The notes below the pieces were generated by a model that saw only the letters and a program-made list of their open reading frames with translations, was not told where the DNA came from and ran no database searches. This document shows positions 17,701 through 19,287 of a DNA stretch of 19,287 nucleotides, piece by piece. The position numbers were made by a program, and so were the translations under genes. How positions within the stretch are numbered: the stretch's first letter is position 1; the number at the start of each line of letters is the position of its first letter. Location of the stretch: NCBI GenBank assembly GCA_007116685.1, contig SKIC01000317.1, forward strand, positions 1 to 19,287, read 5' to 3'. Origin of the DNA: Balneolales bacterium. Its GTDB lineage: Bacteria > Bacteroidota > Rhodothermia > Balneolales > Natronogracilivirgulaceae.

Positions 17701-19155
17701 GAAACCTTCTTCTTTACTACAATTGTAGGTATTGCAGATGCTCCGGTAAATCAGGAACCGGCTGACGAAAGTATTAACATTCCAACCACTGTAGCATTAA
17801 AATGGAATACCGTAGCCGGTGCAGTTACGTATGATGTACAGCTTGCTGATAATCAAAATTTTGATGATCCAATAGTTGACAATTTCACTCCAAACACCTC
17901 ATTTACAGTCACCGGTTTAGACGTTTTTACCGAATATTTTTGGAGAGTCAGAGCTGTAAACCCGGGAGGAGAAAGTGATTGGAGTACAACGACATCCTTT
18001 AGTACTTCCGGTCTTCAAACCCCAACGCTAAGTACACCTGCTGACAGCACAGAAAATCTAACTGGATTAATAGCATTTTCTTGGGAAGAAGCCATCAGTG
18101 CGGAATCATATCAGGTACAAATCTCAAGGAATTCTAATTTTGAACTTAGAATAGACTCAACACTTACCGGAACTACTCTGGAGTTAGAAGACTTGCAGAA
18201 AAACGCCCGATATTATTGGAGAGTCCGATCTCTCAACGAAACCGATGGGGCAAGTTCTTGGTCGGGTGTATTTACGTTTACAACTTTGCCTGATTTACCC
18301 GCTATTCCGTTATTGATTGGTCCTGCTGATGAAGCTACAGGATTAATGACGTCCGTAAACTTGCAATGGAGAAGAGTATCGGATGCCGCCACTTACGAAG
18401 TACAATTATCAACTTCTTCAGAATTTTCAGATCTAACATTTGAATCTGAAGATAGTAGCACAATGGCTACTGTGGAAGGATTAGACTTTTTGCAAAAGTA
18501 TTACTGGCGGGTTCGCGCCTTGAATGCTGCGGGAGCCGGAGACTGGTCTGAGGTTAGAGAATTTACTACTAGAATGGAAAAACCAGCTCGGGTAAGTCTC
18601 TCTTCACCTGAAGATGAAACTGTAGTTACTGAAGAAAATATCTCCCTGGAATGGGATACGGCTGCATCAGCAGAATGGTATAGGGTTCAGGTTTCTAAAA
18701 CTGCCGATTTTACAATTCGATTAGATACCACAAATATTGACGCAACCTCTTTCTTTTATGAGTTTGATGAGGAAGCAACATATTTCTGGAGAGTAAGAGC
18801 CGAAAACACCGATGATCAGGGAGATTGGTCCGAAGTTCGGTCTTTCACGTATCAAATTCCACTAAGTGCAGAAGACGAACAAGGCTTGCCAACAGAATTT
18901 GCACTTGCTCAAAACTATCCTAATCCGTTTAACCCAACCACTAACATCCGTTTTGCACTTCCACAGGATACTCATGTGCGAATGGAAGTCTTTGACATTA
19001 CGGGAAGACGAGTTGCGATTTTAGTAAATGATGTACGAAGCGCAGGATATCATCATGTGACATTTGATGGATCAAACTTTGCCAGCGGACTTTACCTATA
19101 CAGAATAACAGCGGGTAGTTTTGTTGAGACAAGAAAATTGATGTTGATCAAATAA
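14734..19155 (+). CDS. Secreted GH13 alpha-amylase with CARDB-like domain, five fibronectin III repeats and T9SS sorting signal
   Basis: This is a starch/alpha-glucan endohydrolase. A signal peptide (residues 1-24, ending ALAQ) precedes a GH13 catalytic barrel (about 25-525). The four GH13 regions are present: DIVLNH, GFRFDFVKG with nucleophile D261, HELFDGD with acid/base E288, and FVDNHD with D358. Next come a CARDB-like beta domain (about 527-640) and an unassigned, possibly carbohydrate-binding beta domain (about 643-896). Five fibronectin III repeats follow (about 903-1374), each with a (Y)WRVR strand. A T9SS C-terminal domain ends the protein (about 1376-1473, ALAQNYPNPFNPTTNIRF to RKLMLIK). 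At 1473 residues it is about three times a minimal amylase. Activity should be extracellular or on the cell surface. A LacI-type operator in its upstream promoter suggests sugar-controlled expression. Confidence 0.95.
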   Translation: MQKKLLAPFLALIISFLAINALAQDRVMMQGFYWDVTPGGVWYDEIARQADLLGLAGFDGIWLPPPSKGAAGAFDVGYTPYDYYDLGDFDSAPGDNTSGTGAFVPTRYGDRAQLENALERLRANGIEIYMDIVLNHRSGGNLEPNRFAEWYTNRGGGSLFSPDGEQTFTAFPLTHGSGRIAWPVGEGNDFFFPNAVRNPGNTGDFFADNQIAGFHQMYVNSFGYQNALHDGDGSNLPIGDSLMVWGDWLTQELGLDGFRFDFVKGIHPAYLNRWVDYGAMRGKFHVHELFDGDMGRKLSYLNMVSSTQKPGAMFDFNMRFAYKEMSDGGNNYDIRNWHGRGLFNQPGVPYERIVTFVDNHDFDRTNYRGEVTQEGHSPVIGRKMLAYAHMLTHPGYAQVWWQDYFRYGLADEINKLVSIRKNFASGSFRILTRDGNPDSWSGPGDAARHLYIAERGGINDQTGLIVAINNHSDNEYGVFVDTQWPGRQLYDVTGNRQDTVQVANDGRAFISANPESYSVYVPVEFVLDIPDVNIAVKSIQEPAGVYFLNQDIAPVVELRNDALFSQSGITLSIEVSQGSEIIHEDELTVNNLAAGAVTPVSFPAFTVTATGDYRIDVSLDFDLDVDPSDNQLAQLFSVIDPSGDNTIFVNGIMNEPQYRLMAEKQNNRLGFGPDQNVTGMYFFDTTDTLYIALEGTFPLSGQDGIGLMLDFTERNGTSAGTSLGGIDVPGFMGAAESDFTMDFDVDLGINLLGANGRAILVATDYTLDTPRGVQIRSANQSPLGNGQAVSGPINSDIFPDNFLRYAYRSGGGDRQGLEIAISKADLGVHGGEVRGFAFIVSNTAYFSNVMVPGNGGGGVVSGDEGQTGTGNIGFNADFANAAGGGPYHSNFLELENAAPPLSAPVLLLPANNAENVATSLDFEWEQVVEADQYRIVVAENGQFSSPNAIVADIVTSETSVSISDFAESTNYGWRVRSEVTDNNVVSAWSETFFFTTIVGIADAPVNQEPADESINIPTTVALKWNTVAGAVTYDVQLADNQNFDDPIVDNFTPNTSFTVTGLDVFTEYFWRVRAVNPGGESDWSTTTSFSTSGLQTPTLSTPADSTENLTGLIAFSWEEAISAESYQVQISRNSNFELRIDSTLTGTTLELEDLQKNARYYWRVRSLNETDGASSWSGVFTFTTLPDLPAIPLLIGPADEATGLMTSVNLQWRRVSDAATYEVQLSTSSEFSDLTFESEDSSTMATVEGLDFLQKYYWRVRALNAAGAGDWSEVREFTTRMEKPARVSLSSPEDETVVTEENISLEWDTAASAEWYRVQVSKTADFTIRLDTTNIDATSFFYEFDEEATYFWRVRAENTDDQGDWSEVRSFTYQIPLSAEDEQGLPTEFALAQNYPNPFNPTTNIRFALPQDTHVRMEVFDITGRRVAILVNDVRSAGYHHVTFDGSNFASGLYLYRITAGSFVETRKLMLIK
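17440..18860 (+). repeat. Five tandem fibronectin type III repeats inside the amylase gene
   Basis: Five units of about 92-96 codons start near 17440, 17740, 18015, 18300 and 18580. Each opens with a P-A/E-(D/N)-x-E/T turn, has an S/W-containing strand such as LQWRRV or LEWDTA, and closes with a WRVR strand followed by W-S and FxT(T). They probably form a rod between the catalytic part and the sorting domain, or they bind polysaccharide. The copies are divergent, so they are an old expansion rather than a recent DNA duplication. Confidence 0.85.
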
Positions 19156-19216
19156 AATCTGTACATAAAGAGATTTAGAAATGTTTAAAGTTAAGATTAC
19201 TAGTAATGGAGTTCGT

Positions 19217-19287
19217 ATGATGGATTTATACAGCAGAGGAATGCTCTTTTTTGCATTCCTTTTGATGCCGCTTTTATTTATAGGCCA
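19217..19287 (+). CDS. Possible start of an exported protein, cut by the window edge
   Basis: An open frame runs off the right edge. ATG codons at 19217 and 19220 follow GGAG (19208-19211) at 5 and 8 bases. The frame is also open from ATG 19181. The predicted N-terminus MMDLYSRGMLFFAFLLMPLL looks like a signal peptide: one basic residue, then a hydrophobic run. It would lie about 60 bp after the amylase stop on the same strand and could be co-transcribed with it. The same bases form a terminator-like hairpin (19237-19260), and T-rich DNA gives F/L-rich frames by chance, so this is uncertain. Confidence 0.4.
   Translation, partial: MMDLYSRGMLFFAFLLMPLLFIG
19235..19263 (+). terminator. Terminator-like hairpin downstream of the amylase
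   Basis: AGGAATGC (19237-19244) pairs perfectly with GCATTCCT (19253-19260) around the loop TCTTTTTT. The stem can be extended by a G-T and an A-T pair, and TTT follows the 3' arm. It sits about 80 bp after the amylase stop, a usual place for a terminator, but the T tail is short. It overlaps the possible start of the next gene, so at most one of the two readings is likely to be fully right. Confidence 0.4.

Noticed and set aside
17440..18860. Regular spacing of similar units as a CRISPR-like or DNA-level tandem repeat
   Set aside because: The similarity is at the protein level (fibronectin III domains of about 93 codons); the nucleotide sequences are divergent and there are no short identical repeats.

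Overview
The window looks like a chromosomal segment of a Gram-negative bacterium of the Balneolota/Rhodothermota branch, close to Bacteroidota. Two large secreted proteins end in type IX secretion (T9SS) C-terminal sorting domains of the 'LxQNYPNPFN' type. That form is common in Balneolota, Rhodothermota and Ignavibacteria. The assignment is inferred from protein style and was not checked by a search.

Region 1 (1-2690, + strand) is the end of the division cluster: the 3' part of ftsA, then complete ftsZ, a small foldable stretch and a strong intrinsic terminator. Region 2 (2760-3905) holds a TauE/SafE-type permease on the minus strand and mutS2 on the plus strand. The space between these divergent genes contains a ~144-bp imperfect palindrome. 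Region 3 (6288-8069, minus strand) is a tight three-gene unit, read right to left: an AhpD-like carboxymuconolactone decarboxylase family protein, an Omp85-type outer-membrane barrel, and a 75-residue two-helix membrane protein. It converges on mutS2. Region 4 (8152-11651, + strand) is an unusually long SGNH/GDSL hydrolase, an AbgT-family transporter and a small cysteine-rich CPXCG-type protein. Region 5 (11706-19287, + strand) holds two big exported proteins: a CotH-kinase protein with a chitobiase-like N-terminal domain, and a GH13 alpha-amylase with five fibronectin III repeats. A possible third exported protein begins at the right edge.

The most informative non-coding signal is upstream of the amylase. 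A 12-bp perfect palindrome of LacI/CcpA operator type fills the 17-bp spacer of a well-formed -35/-10 promoter, which suggests sugar-responsive repression. The other notable signal is the long palindrome upstream of mutS2. I see no rRNA, tRNA, CRISPR array, transposase or phage gene. Most of the window is ordinary core and secreted-protein coding, and I do not see a clear new multi-gene system.
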